NCBI GenBank assembly: GCA_041686955.1
Contig: JAWLCV010000004.1
Span: 1 to 64,000 of the forward strand
DNA: 64,000 nucleotides
Direction of reading: 5' to 3'
Origin: UBA7803 sp041686955
GTDB lineage: Bacteria; Pseudomonadota; Gammaproteobacteria; Pseudomonadales; Azotimanducaceae
Below, one piece after another: positions 17,447-26,758 of this stretch (position 1 is the first letter of the stretch; each line of letters starts with the position of its first letter). Made by a program: the position numbers and the translations under genes. Under the pieces are notes generated by a model. That model was not told where the DNA came from. It made no database searches and saw only the letters and a program-made list of their open reading frames with translations.

Positions 17447-18022
17447 ATGGATCAGACGCCGTCCGCCGTTCGAGCACGCTTGCGCGACGCGACGCGGCCG
17501 CTGCACAGGGCGCTCGAGTCTGCCCTGCCCCTGGGCCGGGGCTGCGTCGACCGCGACAGCTATCGGGATCATCTGCGGTTCCTGCTCAGCTTTCACGAGC
17601 CCGTGGAGCGTCACCTCCAGGCCAATGTCGAACTAATCGAGGCGCTGCCTGACCTGCAGGCGCGCCTGAAGACCACCCTGCTGCGCGACGATCTGGGTGC
17701 CGAGGCACAGTGCCCCCGACCGCCCCGGGTTCCCATCCCCCGCACCCGGCCCCAGGGCCTGGGCGTGGTCTACGTTCTGGAGGGCGCGACCCTGGGCGCG
17801 AGAGTGCTGCTGCCTCGCCTGCGGCGGGCCGGCGTGGTTCCTGGGCCCGTCGGCTGCCGATACCTGTCAGGCGGAGGCTCCGGGGGCAGCGCCCCATGGC
17901 AACGCCTCTGTCACGTTCTCGAGCGTCTACCGCGGGGGGAGTCGGCGGAGACCGTGGCGTGGGCCGAGCTCACCTTCCGGAGCCTGCTCGTCTGGCGCCG
18001 GCGCTGGGAGGCCTGCGCATGA
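17447..18022 (+). CDS. bphO: Biliverdin-producing heme oxygenase (BphO-like)
   Basis: A 191-residue heme oxygenase-fold protein. RPLHRALESALPL supplies the proximal heme histidine (His20), and GLGVVYVLEGATLGARVL is the distal-helix region with the conserved glycines. The enzyme opens heme to biliverdin, the chromophore of the bacteriophytochrome encoded next. The stop overlaps the bphP start (ATGA), the usual bphO-bphP layout. It probably works with host electron donors; no ferredoxin gene is adjacent. Confidence 0.85.
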   Translation: MDQTPSAVRARLRDATRPLHRALESALPLGRGCVDRDSYRDHLRFLLSFHEPVERHLQANVELIEALPDLQARLKTTLLRDDLGAEAQCPRPPRVPIPRTRPQGLGVVYVLEGATLGARVLLPRLRRAGVVPGPVGCRYLSGGGSGGSAPWQRLCHVLERLPRGESAETVAWAELTFRSLLVWRRRWEACA

Positions 18023-20226
18023 GCGAGCCGGTGGATGTCAGCGAATGCGACCGCGAGCCCATCCACGTCCCGGGCGCGATCCAGCCCCACGGCGCGCTGC
18101 TCGGTCTGAACGAGCCGGCGCTGGACGTCGTCCTGCACAGCGCCAACGCCGCCGGGATTCTGGGCCTGGCCCAGGCGCCGTTGGGACGCAATCTGGCGGA
18201 GCTTCTCGAGAGCAGCACGGTGGAAACGTTGCGGCGAGCCCTCGCCGCCGATGCAGAGGACGTGAACCCGCTGGAGATGACGATCGGCGGCGGCCGCCCC
18301 GCACTCGGCATCGTCCACCGCTCCGGCGGGTTGCTCGTTCTCGAAGTGGAACCCGCCGGGGAGGGCGCGCTCGCCTTCAGCCTGGCATACCGGCGGCTCA
18401 TCCGCCATTTCAGCCGGCTGCGACAAGCGGGCACCGTGCAGGAGACCTGCGACGCTGCAGCCCGCGAGGTGCGCGCGCTCACCGGCTACGACCGGGTGAT
18501 GGTCTATCGCTTCGACGAGCGAGCCAACGGACAGGTCGTCGCGGAGTCCCGGAACGCGGAGCTCGAGCCTTACCTGGGCCTGCACTACCCGGCTTCCGAC
18601 ATTCCGGCCCAGGCCCGGCGGCTGTACGTGGCGAATCCCCTGCGCATCATCGTCGACTCGGAATACCGGCCCGTGCCCCTGGTGCCGGCCGCGAACCCCC
18701 TGGACGGTCAGCCCCTGGATCTCAGCTTCGCCGCCTTGCGCAGCGTGTCTCCGGTGCACTGCGAGTATCTGCGCAACATGGGCGTGCGCGGCTCCATGTC
18801 CATATCGCTGCTGAAAGAGGGGAAGCTGTGGGGCCTGGTCGCGTGTCATCACCGGCAACCCCTGCTCGTGCCCTACGGCGTCCGGTTGATCGGCGAGTTC
18901 CTGGCCCACGTGCTGTCGGCGCGCATTTCCGAGCTGGAACGCGCCGCCGCCGTTGAACGGAGATCCGCGGCCTACGCCATTCAATCGGAGCTGCTGGAGC
19001 AGATCGTGTCGGCGCCGCGCTTCCAGGACGGTCTCGCCGGCCGCCGCACACTGGCCGATCTGGTGGACTGCTGCGGCGCGGCAGTGCTCTACCAGGGCGA
19101 AGCCACCGTCATCGGCCGAACGCCCTCGGCGGCCGACCTCACCGCCCTGGGCGCAGCCTTACAGCGGCAGGCGCCCCGCCAGGTGGTGGCCACGGACTGC
19201 ATTGCGGAGCTGCATCCGCCGGCGGCGGAGTACGCCGGCCGGATTGCCGGGCTCCTGGCTGCGCCGATCTCCTCCGACGGCGCCGACCTCATGCTCTGGT
19301 TCCGACCCGAGCACCCCCGCACGTTCACGTGGGCCGGTGACCCCCACAAGCCGGTCACCACCAGCGACGACGGGGTACGCATCGGTCCCAGACGTTCCTT
19401 CGCAGCCTGGTCCGAGCAGGTGCGGGGGCGTTCGGAACCCTGGGCCGGGTGGGAGGTGGAGGTCGCCGCGGACTTCCGCACCGCGCTCGTCGCCGGCATC
19501 GTGCATCAGGCGGCGGAGCTGACGCGGCTGAACGCGGAGCTGGTGAACATCGGCCGACAGCGGGACGAGTTCCTTGCGGCCGTTTCCCACGAGCTGCGCA
19601 ACCCGCTGAACGCCATACTCGGCTGGGCCGGCCTGGCACGGCGGGGCCTCGGGCCGAAGGAACTCGACGAAGCCCTGGCGGTCATCGAGCGTAACGCCCA
19701 GGCGCAAGCCCAGCTCATCGACGATCTGCTCGAGATCAACCGGCTCGAGCGCGGACGCATCAGCATCGAGCGGGAACCGGTGGCCCTGCCCCGGGTCGTG
19801 ACGGAAGCGGCGGCATCGGCACGGCCCAGCGCGGAGGCGAGGCAACTGAGGCTGGAGACGCACGTGGCCCAACCCGTGCCCACGGTGATGGGCGACCCCG
19901 GCCGCCTGCGCCAGGTCCTCTGGAATCTCCTCAGCAACGCCATCAAGTTCTCCGAGCCCGGCGGCCGCGTGCGCATCGAGGTGCGCCGGGACGGAGATTG
20001 GGTCGTCGTCGAGGTGGCGGACGAGGGCGCCGGGATCGCCGCCGACCAGCTTCCGCATCTGTTCGACCCGTTCTACCAGGGCGACAGCGCCCGGCATGGA
20101 GCCGGTCTGGGGCTCGGTCTCGCCATCGTCAGGAGCATCGTGGAGCTCCATGGTGGGACAATAGACGCCGCGAGCGAAGGGCCGGGTCGCGGCGCTGCGT
20201 TCACCGTGCGTCTGCCCGCGGCCTGA
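18019..20226 (+). CDS. bphP: Bacteriophytochrome histidine kinase
   Basis: A 735-residue red/far-red photoreceptor kinase. Cys10 in SECDREPIHVPGAIQPHG is the biliverdin-binding cysteine before the PAS domain. The GAF domain carries the DIP motif (YPASDIPAQARR, Asp194). The PHY domain has the tongue PRxSF motif (GPRRSF). The kinase has the H-box VSHELRNPLNAILG (His524), N-box NLLSNAIKFS, and G boxes DEGAGI and GAGLGLGLAIV. Chromophore and phosphotransfer residues look intact. No response-regulator gene follows within the window, so the output pathway is unknown. A carotenoid cluster 9 kb away is a possible light-controlled target, but nothing in the sequence links them. Confidence 0.92.
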   Translation: MSEPVDVSECDREPIHVPGAIQPHGALLGLNEPALDVVLHSANAAGILGLAQAPLGRNLAELLESSTVETLRRALAADAEDVNPLEMTIGGGRPALGIVHRSGGLLVLEVEPAGEGALAFSLAYRRLIRHFSRLRQAGTVQETCDAAAREVRALTGYDRVMVYRFDERANGQVVAESRNAELEPYLGLHYPASDIPAQARRLYVANPLRIIVDSEYRPVPLVPAANPLDGQPLDLSFAALRSVSPVHCEYLRNMGVRGSMSISLLKEGKLWGLVACHHRQPLLVPYGVRLIGEFLAHVLSARISELERAAAVERRSAAYAIQSELLEQIVSAPRFQDGLAGRRTLADLVDCCGAAVLYQGEATVIGRTPSAADLTALGAALQRQAPRQVVATDCIAELHPPAAEYAGRIAGLLAAPISSDGADLMLWFRPEHPRTFTWAGDPHKPVTTSDDGVRIGPRRSFAAWSEQVRGRSEPWAGWEVEVAADFRTALVAGIVHQAAELTRLNAELVNIGRQRDEFLAAVSHELRNPLNAILGWAGLARRGLGPKELDEALAVIERNAQAQAQLIDDLLEINRLERGRISIEREPVALPRVVTEAAASARPSAEARQLRLETHVAQPVPTVMGDPGRLRQVLWNLLSNAIKFSEPGGRVRIEVRRDGDWVVVEVADEGAGIAADQLPHLFDPFYQGDSARHGAGLGLGLAIVRSIVELHGGTIDAASEGPGRGAAFTVRLPAA

Positions 20227-20284
20227 AGCCGATTCTCGCGAACCGCGGCGGATGCGGCACCGGGCTGACCGCGTCCGCCCAGGG

Positions 20285-20626
20285 CTACGCCTTCTTCACG
20301 AACTGCGACTTCAACTGCATGGCGCCGAAGCCCTCGATCCTGCAGTCGATGTCGTGATCACCCTCCACCAGCCGGATGTTCTTCACCCGGGTCCCCACCT
20401 TCAAGGCCGAGGACGAGCCCTTCACCTTCAGATCCTTGATGAGGGTGACGGTATCGCCGTCGTGCAGCACGTTGCCGTGGGCGTCACGCACCACACGATC
20501 TTCGGCGACCTCCTCGGCGACCGTCTCCCGGGGCCATTCGTGGGCGCACTCGGGGCAGACGTACAGAGCACCGTCTTCGTAGGTGTACTCGGACCCGCAC
20601 TCGGGACACTTTGGCAGACTGCTCAT
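20285..20626 (-). CDS. phnA: PhnA/YjdM zinc-ribbon protein
   Basis: A 113-residue protein with an N-terminal zinc ribbon (PKCPECGSEYTYEDGALYVC PEC, two CxxC pairs) and a small beta-barrel with VKGSSSALKVGTRVKNIRLV. This is the YjdM/PhnA family, often annotated as alkylphosphonate utilisation although the role is unsettled. The ATG at 20626 is preceded by a strong GGAGGTAAC ribosome-binding site. It converges with bphP and is divergent from the next membrane-protein gene. Confidence 0.9.
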   Translation of the reverse strand: MSSLPKCPECGSEYTYEDGALYVCPECAHEWPRETVAEEVAEDRVVRDAHGNVLHDGDTVTLIKDLKVKGSSSALKVGTRVKNIRLVEGDHDIDCRIEGFGAMQLKSQFVKKA

Positions 20627-20766
20627 GTTACCTCCGATCGGACAGCGCACCGGAGCCGGCGCGCGCTCTGTGGGGCGGCGATGCTAGCAGAAATGCCGAC
20701 CGGAAACCCGAAGCCCGGAGCCAGCACTCGTGTCCCCGGACGGGCCCGCGCTGCTAGACTGGCGCG

Positions 20767-21759
20767 ATGTATTCCGACGACGATCTGAATGCCGCCGTGC
20801 AGGCCCGGGTACTGACCCCCGAAGCCGTGGATGCGTTTCGCGCCTACATGGCGAGCCGTCATGGGGCTTCGAGCGCCGACGATGAGCACGTGCGGCTCAT
20901 CACCGGTTTCAACGACCTGTTCGTCGTGATTGCCGGCACCCTGCTGCTGGTGGCCGTGTACCTGATCGCCGCGGCCGGGTCATCGTGGTTGGGGTGGCTC
21001 GCGGTGTCCGCAGCTTCGTGGCTGCTCGCCGAGCACTTCGTGCGCAAACGCCGAATGGCGCTGCCCTCCATCGTGCTGCTGGGTGTGTTCGTGACCGCCG
21101 TGTTCGCCACCGGCCTGACCCTGGCCGGTGCATCCGCGCCCGGGCTTGTCGTGGCCAGCGCCATGGCGGTGGTGGCCGCGGGCGTCCACTGGGTGCGTTT
21201 TCGGGTGCCGATTACCGTCGCAGCAGGAGCCGCGGCCGCTATCGCATTCGTCCTGGCCGCCCTGGTCTGGGTGCAGCCCGACCTGGTTCGCTGGCTGAAC
21301 ACGCTGTTCCTCGGTGCCGGCGCCCTGGTGTTCACGCTGGCGCTGCGCTGGGACGCCAGCGATCCCGCCCGCCGCACGCGGCGCTCGGACGTGGCCTTCT
21401 GGCTGCACCTGCTGGCGGCCCCGCTGCTGGTTCACCCGGTATTCTCGATGCTGCAGGTGCTGGGCGGCGATGTCGGTGTCCTCCAGGCGCTGCTGGTGCT
21501 TGCGCTCTACCTGGTCATCGGCCTGGTTTCGCTGTGCATCGATCGGCGCGCGCTGATGGTGTCGGCGCTGGGTTACGTGCTGTTCGTCTTCAGCTCGCTG
21601 ATCGAACGCCTCGGCGCCGTCAGCCTCGGATTCGCCCTCACTGCGCTCATCATCGGCTCGGCGCTGCTGCTGCTCTCCGCCTTCTGGCAGTCCGCGCGGA
21701 CGGCGGTGGTGGGCCGGCTGCCGGGACGGCTCGCGGCTCGTCTGCCGCCGCTACGCTGA
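20767..21759 (+). CDS. Polytopic membrane protein, unknown function
   Basis: A 330-residue protein. A soluble N-terminal ~45 residues (starting MYSDDDLNAAVQARVL) are followed by about ten hydrophobic helices, e.g. LFVVIAGTLLLVAVYLIAA and ALTALIIGSALLLLSAFW. The arrangement resembles DUF2157/DUF4401-type membrane proteins but I cannot assign a family firmly. It converges with the glycosylase gene. Confidence 0.6.
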   Translation: MYSDDDLNAAVQARVLTPEAVDAFRAYMASRHGASSADDEHVRLITGFNDLFVVIAGTLLLVAVYLIAAAGSSWLGWLAVSAASWLLAEHFVRKRRMALPSIVLLGVFVTAVFATGLTLAGASAPGLVVASAMAVVAAGVHWVRFRVPITVAAGAAAAIAFVLAALVWVQPDLVRWLNTLFLGAGALVFTLALRWDASDPARRTRRSDVAFWLHLLAAPLLVHPVFSMLQVLGGDVGVLQALLVLALYLVIGLVSLCIDRRALMVSALGYVLFVFSSLIERLGAVSLGFALTALIIGSALLLLSAFWQSARTAVVGRLPGRLAARLPPLR

Positions 21760-21768
21760 CCGGCGGCG

Positions 21769-22203
21769 CTAGCCCTGCGTCGATTCCCATTCTTCCACCG
21801 GGCCGGGGCGCACCACGAACAGCGGGTGGGCCTCCAGGGTGATCGCCTTCGCCAGCCGCTCGCCACGACCCGGTTCCCTCTGCCGCAGCTTCGCCGCCAG
21901 GTGCCGGCGCTCGAATTCGAGCTGTCCGTCGGTGGTGGCGATGGGCTCGCAGGCGCCGGGGCTGCGAATCTTGCGCGCGTCGAAGCGGTAACCCCGCGCC
22001 GCCGCCTCCGCCGCCAGGCCGGCGAGATATCGGCCGATGGCGCGCAGAGGGTCGGGATGGCTGCGAAAGCGAGCGAGTTGAGGATGATGGCGATAACCTC
22101 GGGTTCCGCCCTCCAGCACCCGCTGGGCGAGCAGGGCCTCCCGCCAGGCCGCCAGCAGCCCGGCCCGGTCGAGGTACCTCGGATGCAGGGTCCAAAGGCG
22201 CAT
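21769..22203 (-). CDS. Pyrimidine-dimer DNA glycosylase / endonuclease V-like
   Basis: A 144-residue protein beginning MRLWTLHPRYLDRAGLLAAW, followed by REALLAQRVL and GTRGYRHHPQLARF, the signature of the Pyr_excise family related to T4 endonuclease V. Such enzymes cut the glycosyl bond at UV-induced pyrimidine dimers and nick the backbone. The start is the ATG at 22203. Location next to photoreceptor genes and near carotenoid genes fits a light- or UV-exposed habitat, but there is no direct link. Confidence 0.75.
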   Translation of the reverse strand: MRLWTLHPRYLDRAGLLAAWREALLAQRVLEGGTRGYRHHPQLARFRSHPDPLRAIGRYLAGLAAEAAARGYRFDARKIRSPGACEPIATTDGQLEFERRHLAAKLRQREPGRGERLAKAITLEAHPLFVVRPGPVEEWESTQG

Positions 22204-22244
22204 GGTTCGCGCGGGCGCGGCCCCGGCCGCACCCGCGCACGCCG

Positions 22245-23141
22245 TTACTTCTGCGCCGCTTCCGCCTGACGCTTGCGCCAGCCCCACCCTTCGGTGGCCT
22301 GGCTCATGTCGAGCAGACGGTCTTTCTGCTCCAGCAGATCTTCGTAGGTCACGTCCGTGCCGAAGCTGAGCTCCTCGTTGTTGAACACCGCAGCGCAGGA
22401 GAAGCGCCCGTTGCCCGCCAGGATCACCTTGCCCGTCGGCGCATCCTCCGCGCACATCAGCAGCACGGCGGGGGTGACCAGTTTCGGGTGACGCGTGGGG
22501 TCGGGGTTGTCGAGATCTTCGTTGCGCCCGGGGATGGTGTTGATCAGCCGGGTGGCCGCCGCCGGCGCCAGGCAGTTCACGCGTACGTTCTTCGCCGCGC
22601 CTTCCTTCTCGAGCACGTTCATCAGGCCCAGCATGCCCATCTTGGCGGCGCCGTAGTTGGCCTGCCCGAAGTTGCCGAAGATTCCGGAGGTGGAGCTGGT
22701 GAAGACGATGCGGCCGTACTGCTGCTCGTACATGATGGGCCAGGCGGCGTGGGTGACGTACGCGGTGCCGTTCAGGTGCACGTCCATCACGATGTCCCAG
22801 TCCTCGAGGGACATCTTCTTGAACGTCTTGTCCCGCAGGATGCCGGCGTTGTTGACCAGGATGTGGACGGTGCCGAAGGCGTTCACGGCATCGTCGATGA
22901 TGGACTTGGCGCCCTCCACCGTCGCCACCGAGGCCTTGTTGGCGATGGCCTCGCCCCCGGCTGCGCGAATCTCCGCCACCACCAGATCGGCCGCGTCGCC
23001 GGACCCCGTGCCGTCCCCCTTGCCGCCCAGGTCGTTCACCACCACCTTGGCGCCGCGGCGGGCGAACTCCAGGGCGTGGGCCTTGCCCAGGCCGTTACCG
23101 GCGCCGGTGACCACCACCACCTTGTCACGAAAATCACTCAT
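22245..23141 (-). CDS. Short-chain dehydrogenase (3-hydroxyacyl-CoA dehydrogenase type)
   Basis: A 298-residue SDR with the NAD(P) motif TGAGNGLGKAHALEFARRGA, NDLGGKGDGTGSGDAADLVV, NNAGILRD and the catalytic Ser...Tyr-x-x-x-Lys (FTSSTSG, NYGAAKMG). The 'NDLGG..G.G' insertion and C-terminal length match the dehydrogenase of multifunctional beta-oxidation enzymes (MFE-2/HSD17B4-like). It probably oxidises 3-hydroxyacyl-CoAs. It lies 62 bp downstream of the enoyl-CoA hydratase on the same strand; together they make two consecutive beta-oxidation steps. Confidence 0.85.
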   Translation of the reverse strand: MSDFRDKVVVVTGAGNGLGKAHALEFARRGAKVVVNDLGGKGDGTGSGDAADLVVAEIRAAGGEAIANKASVATVEGAKSIIDDAVNAFGTVHILVNNAGILRDKTFKKMSLEDWDIVMDVHLNGTAYVTHAAWPIMYEQQYGRIVFTSSTSGIFGNFGQANYGAAKMGMLGLMNVLEKEGAAKNVRVNCLAPAAATRLINTIPGRNEDLDNPDPTRHPKLVTPAVLLMCAEDAPTGKVILAGNGRFSCAAVFNNEELSFGTDVTYEDLLEQKDRLLDMSQATEGWGWRKRQAEAAQK

Positions 23142-23203
23142 GGAACTCCATCCTCTCTGGTTGTATCAACGGTCGAACGACCCTGTCTCCGCCTCCCAGG
23201 ACC

Positions 23204-23998
23204 TCAATCCGCGCCGGCGAAGCGCGGTGGCCGCTTCTCGAGAAACGCCCGCATGGCCTCCTGAAAATCGCCGGTTTCCTGGCACAGACTCTGGGCGCGC
23301 GACTCCAGGTCGATGACGGTCTCCAGATTGTCCACGGCCAGCGCCGCATCGAGAGTCCGCTTGGACTGCCGCAGTCCCGTCGGGGAGACGCTCAGAAGAT
23401 CGTCGATGAGGGGCTCGGCCAGGGCCTCGAGCTGGTCGTCCGGCGCCCTGGCGGAGGCGAGGCCGATGGCCACCGCCCGTGCGGCGTCCAAGAACCGGCC
23501 GGTGTAGATGAGCTCGCGAGCCACCGGCAGGCCCACCAGCCGCGGCAGGAAATAGCTCACTCCCAGCTCACAGCCGGACATGCCGATGCGCGCGAACGCA
23601 TCGTTCATCTTCAGGCTCTCCCCCGCGAAGCGGAAATCCGCCGCCAGCGCCATGGCGAAACCGCCTCCGTTCACCGCGCCGTGCAGGAGCGCGACGATGG
23701 GCTGGGGCACCCGACGCATGAGAGGGACGATGTCGGTGAGCTGCGGCTGCCCCGCCACGAACTTCACCCCGTCGCCGCCCTCCTGCTGCTCCTTGATGTC
23801 GAGCCCGGCACAGAAGCCGCGGCCCGCGCCGCGCATCACGATCACCCGGGTGCCGAGATCGGAAATCTTGCTCTGAAAGTACTGCACCAGTTCCCGGACC
23901 ATGGTGCCCGTGATGGTGTTGAGCCGCTCCGGACGATTCAGGGTCAGCCACTCCACCGGGCCGCGCCGCTCTACGAGCAGGGTTTCGAATTGGCTCAT
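23204..23998 (-). CDS. Enoyl-CoA hydratase/isomerase family protein
   Basis: A 264-residue crotonase-fold protein: LNRPERLNTITGTMVREL, the first oxyanion-hole segment GRGFCAGLDIKE, and HGAVNGGGFAMALAADFRFA. The glutamates of the hydratase dyad fall in the region MSGCELGVSYFLP, of which one (CELG) is clear. It probably hydrates 2-enoyl-CoAs. The ATG at 23998 faces the CYP153 gene; the 89-bp gap between them holds a KstR-like palindrome. Confidence 0.85.
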   Translation of the reverse strand: MSQFETLLVERRGPVEWLTLNRPERLNTITGTMVRELVQYFQSKISDLGTRVIVMRGAGRGFCAGLDIKEQQEGGDGVKFVAGQPQLTDIVPLMRRVPQPIVALLHGAVNGGGFAMALAADFRFAGESLKMNDAFARIGMSGCELGVSYFLPRLVGLPVARELIYTGRFLDAARAVAIGLASARAPDDQLEALAEPLIDDLLSVSPTGLRQSKRTLDAALAVDNLETVIDLESRAQSLCQETGDFQEAMRAFLEKRPPRFAGAD

Positions 23999-24054
23999 GT
24001 GGTTTCTCCTTCGGCGCCCGCAGCGGGTGTGGAACACGGTCCGATAGCCTAAAC

Positions 24055-24068
24055 TAGAACACGTTCCA
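24055..24068. promoter_or_regulatory. TetR/KstR-like palindromic operator
   Basis: TAGAACACGTTCCA fits the KstR consensus TNNAACNNGTTNNA exactly. KstR is a TetR-type repressor of sterol and lipid catabolism in actinobacteria. The site lies in the divergent promoter region between the enoyl-CoA hydratase and CYP153 genes, so one repressor could control both. A second match lies at 48477-48490. No KstR gene is seen here, so the binding protein is unknown. Confidence 0.5.
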
Positions 24069-24087
24069 AACCTATTCGGGAAACGAG

Positions 24088-25416
24088 ATGAGCGAGTCCA
24101 GCAGCACGGATCAACCGTCGTCGATCCAGATCCCCTTCGAAACCTCCGGCCGCGCGGCGGTGTTGCCGACGGGGGATCTGCCCGATCCCTGGAAGACTCC
24201 GCTCGAGCAGCTCGACGTCAGCGATTCGCGCCTCTACCAGCAGGACGCCTGGCGCCCCTACTTCGAGCGCCTGCGCCGCGAGGACCCGGTGCACTACACG
24301 CCGGAAAGCCCTTTCGGCCCGTACTGGTCCATCACCAGGCACCGCGACATCATGCACGTGGAAAGCCACCACGAGGTGTTCTCGTCGTTCCCGACCATCG
24401 CCATCGGGGACAGCCCCAACGATCAGTACATCGAGAACTTCATTGCCATGGACCCCCCGAAGCACGATCAGCAACGCATGACCGTGGCTCCGGTGGTGGC
24501 ACCGCGCAACCTGGCGCGCCTCGAACCGGTGATCCGTGGCCACGTTCAGGACATCCTCGACGGCCTGCCGGACGACGGCGAAGTCTTCGACTGGGTCGAT
24601 CGGGTGTCCATCGAGTTGACCACCCGCATGCTGGCGACCCTGTTCGACTTTCCCTTCGAAGACCGGCGCAAGCTGACCTACTGGTCCGACATCTCCATCG
24701 GCTCCCCGGAAACCACCGGCATGGACGAAGGCTTCAGCGCCGAGGAAGTGCAGGCCGGGCTCACCGACATGGCCAACACCTTCATGGGTCTGTGGGCGGA
24801 GCGTGCCGCCGCTGACCCCAGCGGCCGCAACGACCTGATCACCATGCTGGCCCACGGCGAAGACACCCGGGACATGGTCAACCGGCCGCTCGAGTTTCTC
24901 GGCAACATCATGCTGCTGATCGTCGGCGGCAACGACACCACCCGCAACTCCATTTCCGGCGGCGTGCTGGCGCTGAATCAGTTCCCCGAGGAGTACGCCA
25001 AGCTCCGCGCCGACCCCTCGGTGATCCCGAACATGGTCTCCGAAATCATTCGCTGGCAGACCCCCGTGCTGCACATGCGCCGCACCCTCAAGGACGACTA
25101 CGAGTACGGCGGCAAGCGGATGAAGGCGGGGGACAAGGTGGTGCTCTGGTACATCTCCGCCAACCGCGACGAGGAAATGCACGAGGATGCCGACCGGCTG
25201 GTCATCGACCGGCCGAACGCCCGCCAGCACGTCTCGTTCGGCTTCGGCGTGCACCGCTGCATGGGCAATCGGCTGGCCGAGATGCAGCTTCGCATCGTCT
25301 GGGAGGAGATCATGAAGCGGTTCCGCTTCATCGAGGTGACGGGGCCGGAGAAGCGCCTCAAGTCCAATTTCATTCGCGGTATCCGGGAGATGCCGGTCCG
25401 CCTGCACCGCCACTGA
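24088..25416 (+). CDS. Cytochrome P450, CYP153-type alkane hydroxylase
   Basis: A 442-residue soluble P450. PYFERLRREDPVHYTPESPF, then GPYWSITRHRDIMHVES, FIAMDPPKHDQQR and SEIIRWQTPVLHMRRT closely follow the CYP153 family, which hydroxylates the terminal carbon of medium-chain n-alkanes. The I-helix oxygen motif is GGNDTTRNS. The heme ligand is in SFGFGVHRCMGNRLAE. CYP153 normally needs a ferredoxin and ferredoxin reductase, often adjacent; neither is encoded here. It is divergent from the enoyl-CoA hydratase and convergent with the MFS gene. The substrate may be an alkane, fatty acid or terpene side chain. Confidence 0.85.
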   Translation: MSESSSTDQPSSIQIPFETSGRAAVLPTGDLPDPWKTPLEQLDVSDSRLYQQDAWRPYFERLRREDPVHYTPESPFGPYWSITRHRDIMHVESHHEVFSSFPTIAIGDSPNDQYIENFIAMDPPKHDQQRMTVAPVVAPRNLARLEPVIRGHVQDILDGLPDDGEVFDWVDRVSIELTTRMLATLFDFPFEDRRKLTYWSDISIGSPETTGMDEGFSAEEVQAGLTDMANTFMGLWAERAAADPSGRNDLITMLAHGEDTRDMVNRPLEFLGNIMLLIVGGNDTTRNSISGGVLALNQFPEEYAKLRADPSVIPNMVSEIIRWQTPVLHMRRTLKDDYEYGGKRMKAGDKVVLWYISANRDEEMHEDADRLVIDRPNARQHVSFGFGVHRCMGNRLAEMQLRIVWEEIMKRFRFIEVTGPEKRLKSNFIRGIREMPVRLHRH

Positions 25417-25454
25417 CGAACGTCCGCAGACGATCCGAACGGCGAGCAGGAGAC

Positions 25455-26687
25455 TCAGGCCGATGCCGTAGCGGGCTCCCGGAACGCCAGCACCGCCAGG
25501 CCCGCCACGAGATACAGCACGATGAACAGCAGGAACGCGGGCCGGTAGCTGCCGGTGGCGTCGAACACGGCCCCCGCCAGGGGCACGCCGATGATCTGCA
25601 GGGGAAACATGCCGGGGCGCAGCAAGCCCAGCGCCTTGCCGAAGCGGGCGCGGCCGAACACTCTCGCCACCAGAGCGCCCTGCATGGGCACCACGCCGCC
25701 CATGCCGTAGCCGAACACGGCGGCGCCGGCGGCGAACAGCGCAAGGTCCCCCTGCTGCAGCATGGCGAACTGTCCGATGAGCTGACAGCCGATGGCGAAC
25801 CAGATGGCCCGGCGCGCCGTCCAGCGGTCCACCAGCCAGCCGAAAGACAGCTTGCCGGCAATGCCGAGGCCCGCGGTGAGGGACATCACCAGGGAGGCGA
25901 GCTGCAGGGATACCCCGGCATCCGTGACCCGCGGCACCATGTGGGTCAGGGTGGCGCTCTGGCAGCAGAACAGCAGGCCCAGCACAACCACCAGAACCCA
26001 GTAGTTGCGGTCCCGGAGCACGGGCCCGGGAGGCGGCAGCGGCGCCGCCGGCGACGGCTCCCGGTCACCGGGCGGCTCCGGCAGCGCACCGTCGGGCCTG
26101 AGCCCCACCTCCTCCGGGCTGGAGATCACCAGCCGCAGCACCAGGGGCACCACCACCAGGGCGGTGAACAGTCCGTACACCAGAAATCCGACGCGCCATC
26201 CGTACGCCTCGATCAGGGTCGCGCTGATGAGCGGCATCACCACCCCGGAGGCCGAGATTCCGGTGGCGGCGATTCCCAGCGCCGTGCCCCGGCGCCGGGA
26301 GAACCAGTTGGTGACGAGCTTGGCGGTGGCGAGCTGCCCCATGGCGCCGGCACCCACGCCGATGAACAGCCCCAGCACCAGGTAGAACTCGAGCGGCGTG
26401 GCGATTCGGGAGAGGGCGAGGAATCCCAGCGCCATGGCGCTGGCGCCGGCGGCGATGACCCGTTTGAGCGGAAAGCGGTCGAGCGCCTGACCGATGAACG
26501 GCGCGGCGATGGCCCCCACCGTGGCGGTGACCGTGAGACCGAGGGAGACGCCGAGGCGCGAGCCGCCGAACTCGCGCTCGATGGCCTTGAAGAACACCCC
26601 GTAGGAATAGAAGAAGAAGCCGACCGCCACGAAGTCGACGAAGAAGGCCACGGCGACCATGCGCCAGCCGAGGAATCGCTGAGCCAC
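25455..26687 (-). CDS. MFS transporter (monocarboxylate-transporter-like)
   Basis: A 410-residue, 12-helix MFS protein with a GTG start at 26687. FFFYSYGVFFKAIEREFG and GSRLGVSLGLT at the N-terminus, ALDRFPLKRVIAAGA (the loop 2-3 motif) and the large Pro-rich central loop match the oxalate/formate and monocarboxylate branch. It probably imports an organic acid. It lies 71 bp downstream of the flavin monooxygenase on the same strand and could share its transcript. Confidence 0.82.
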   Translation of the reverse strand: MAQRFLGWRMVAVAFFVDFVAVGFFFYSYGVFFKAIEREFGGSRLGVSLGLTVTATVGAIAAPFIGQALDRFPLKRVIAAGASAMALGFLALSRIATPLEFYLVLGLFIGVGAGAMGQLATAKLVTNWFSRRRGTALGIAATGISASGVVMPLISATLIEAYGWRVGFLVYGLFTALVVVPLVLRLVISSPEEVGLRPDGALPEPPGDREPSPAAPLPPPGPVLRDRNYWVLVVVLGLLFCCQSATLTHMVPRVTDAGVSLQLASLVMSLTAGLGIAGKLSFGWLVDRWTARRAIWFAIGCQLIGQFAMLQQGDLALFAAGAAVFGYGMGGVVPMQGALVARVFGRARFGKALGLLRPGMFPLQIIGVPLAGAVFDATGSYRPAFLLFIVLYLVAGLAVLAFREPATASA

Positions 26688-26758
26688 GGATTATCCGGTG
26701 AGAGTGGGCGGCGCTCGCCAACAGCTCTGACGGACGAGCGCCACCCGGGGCCAGGGGA

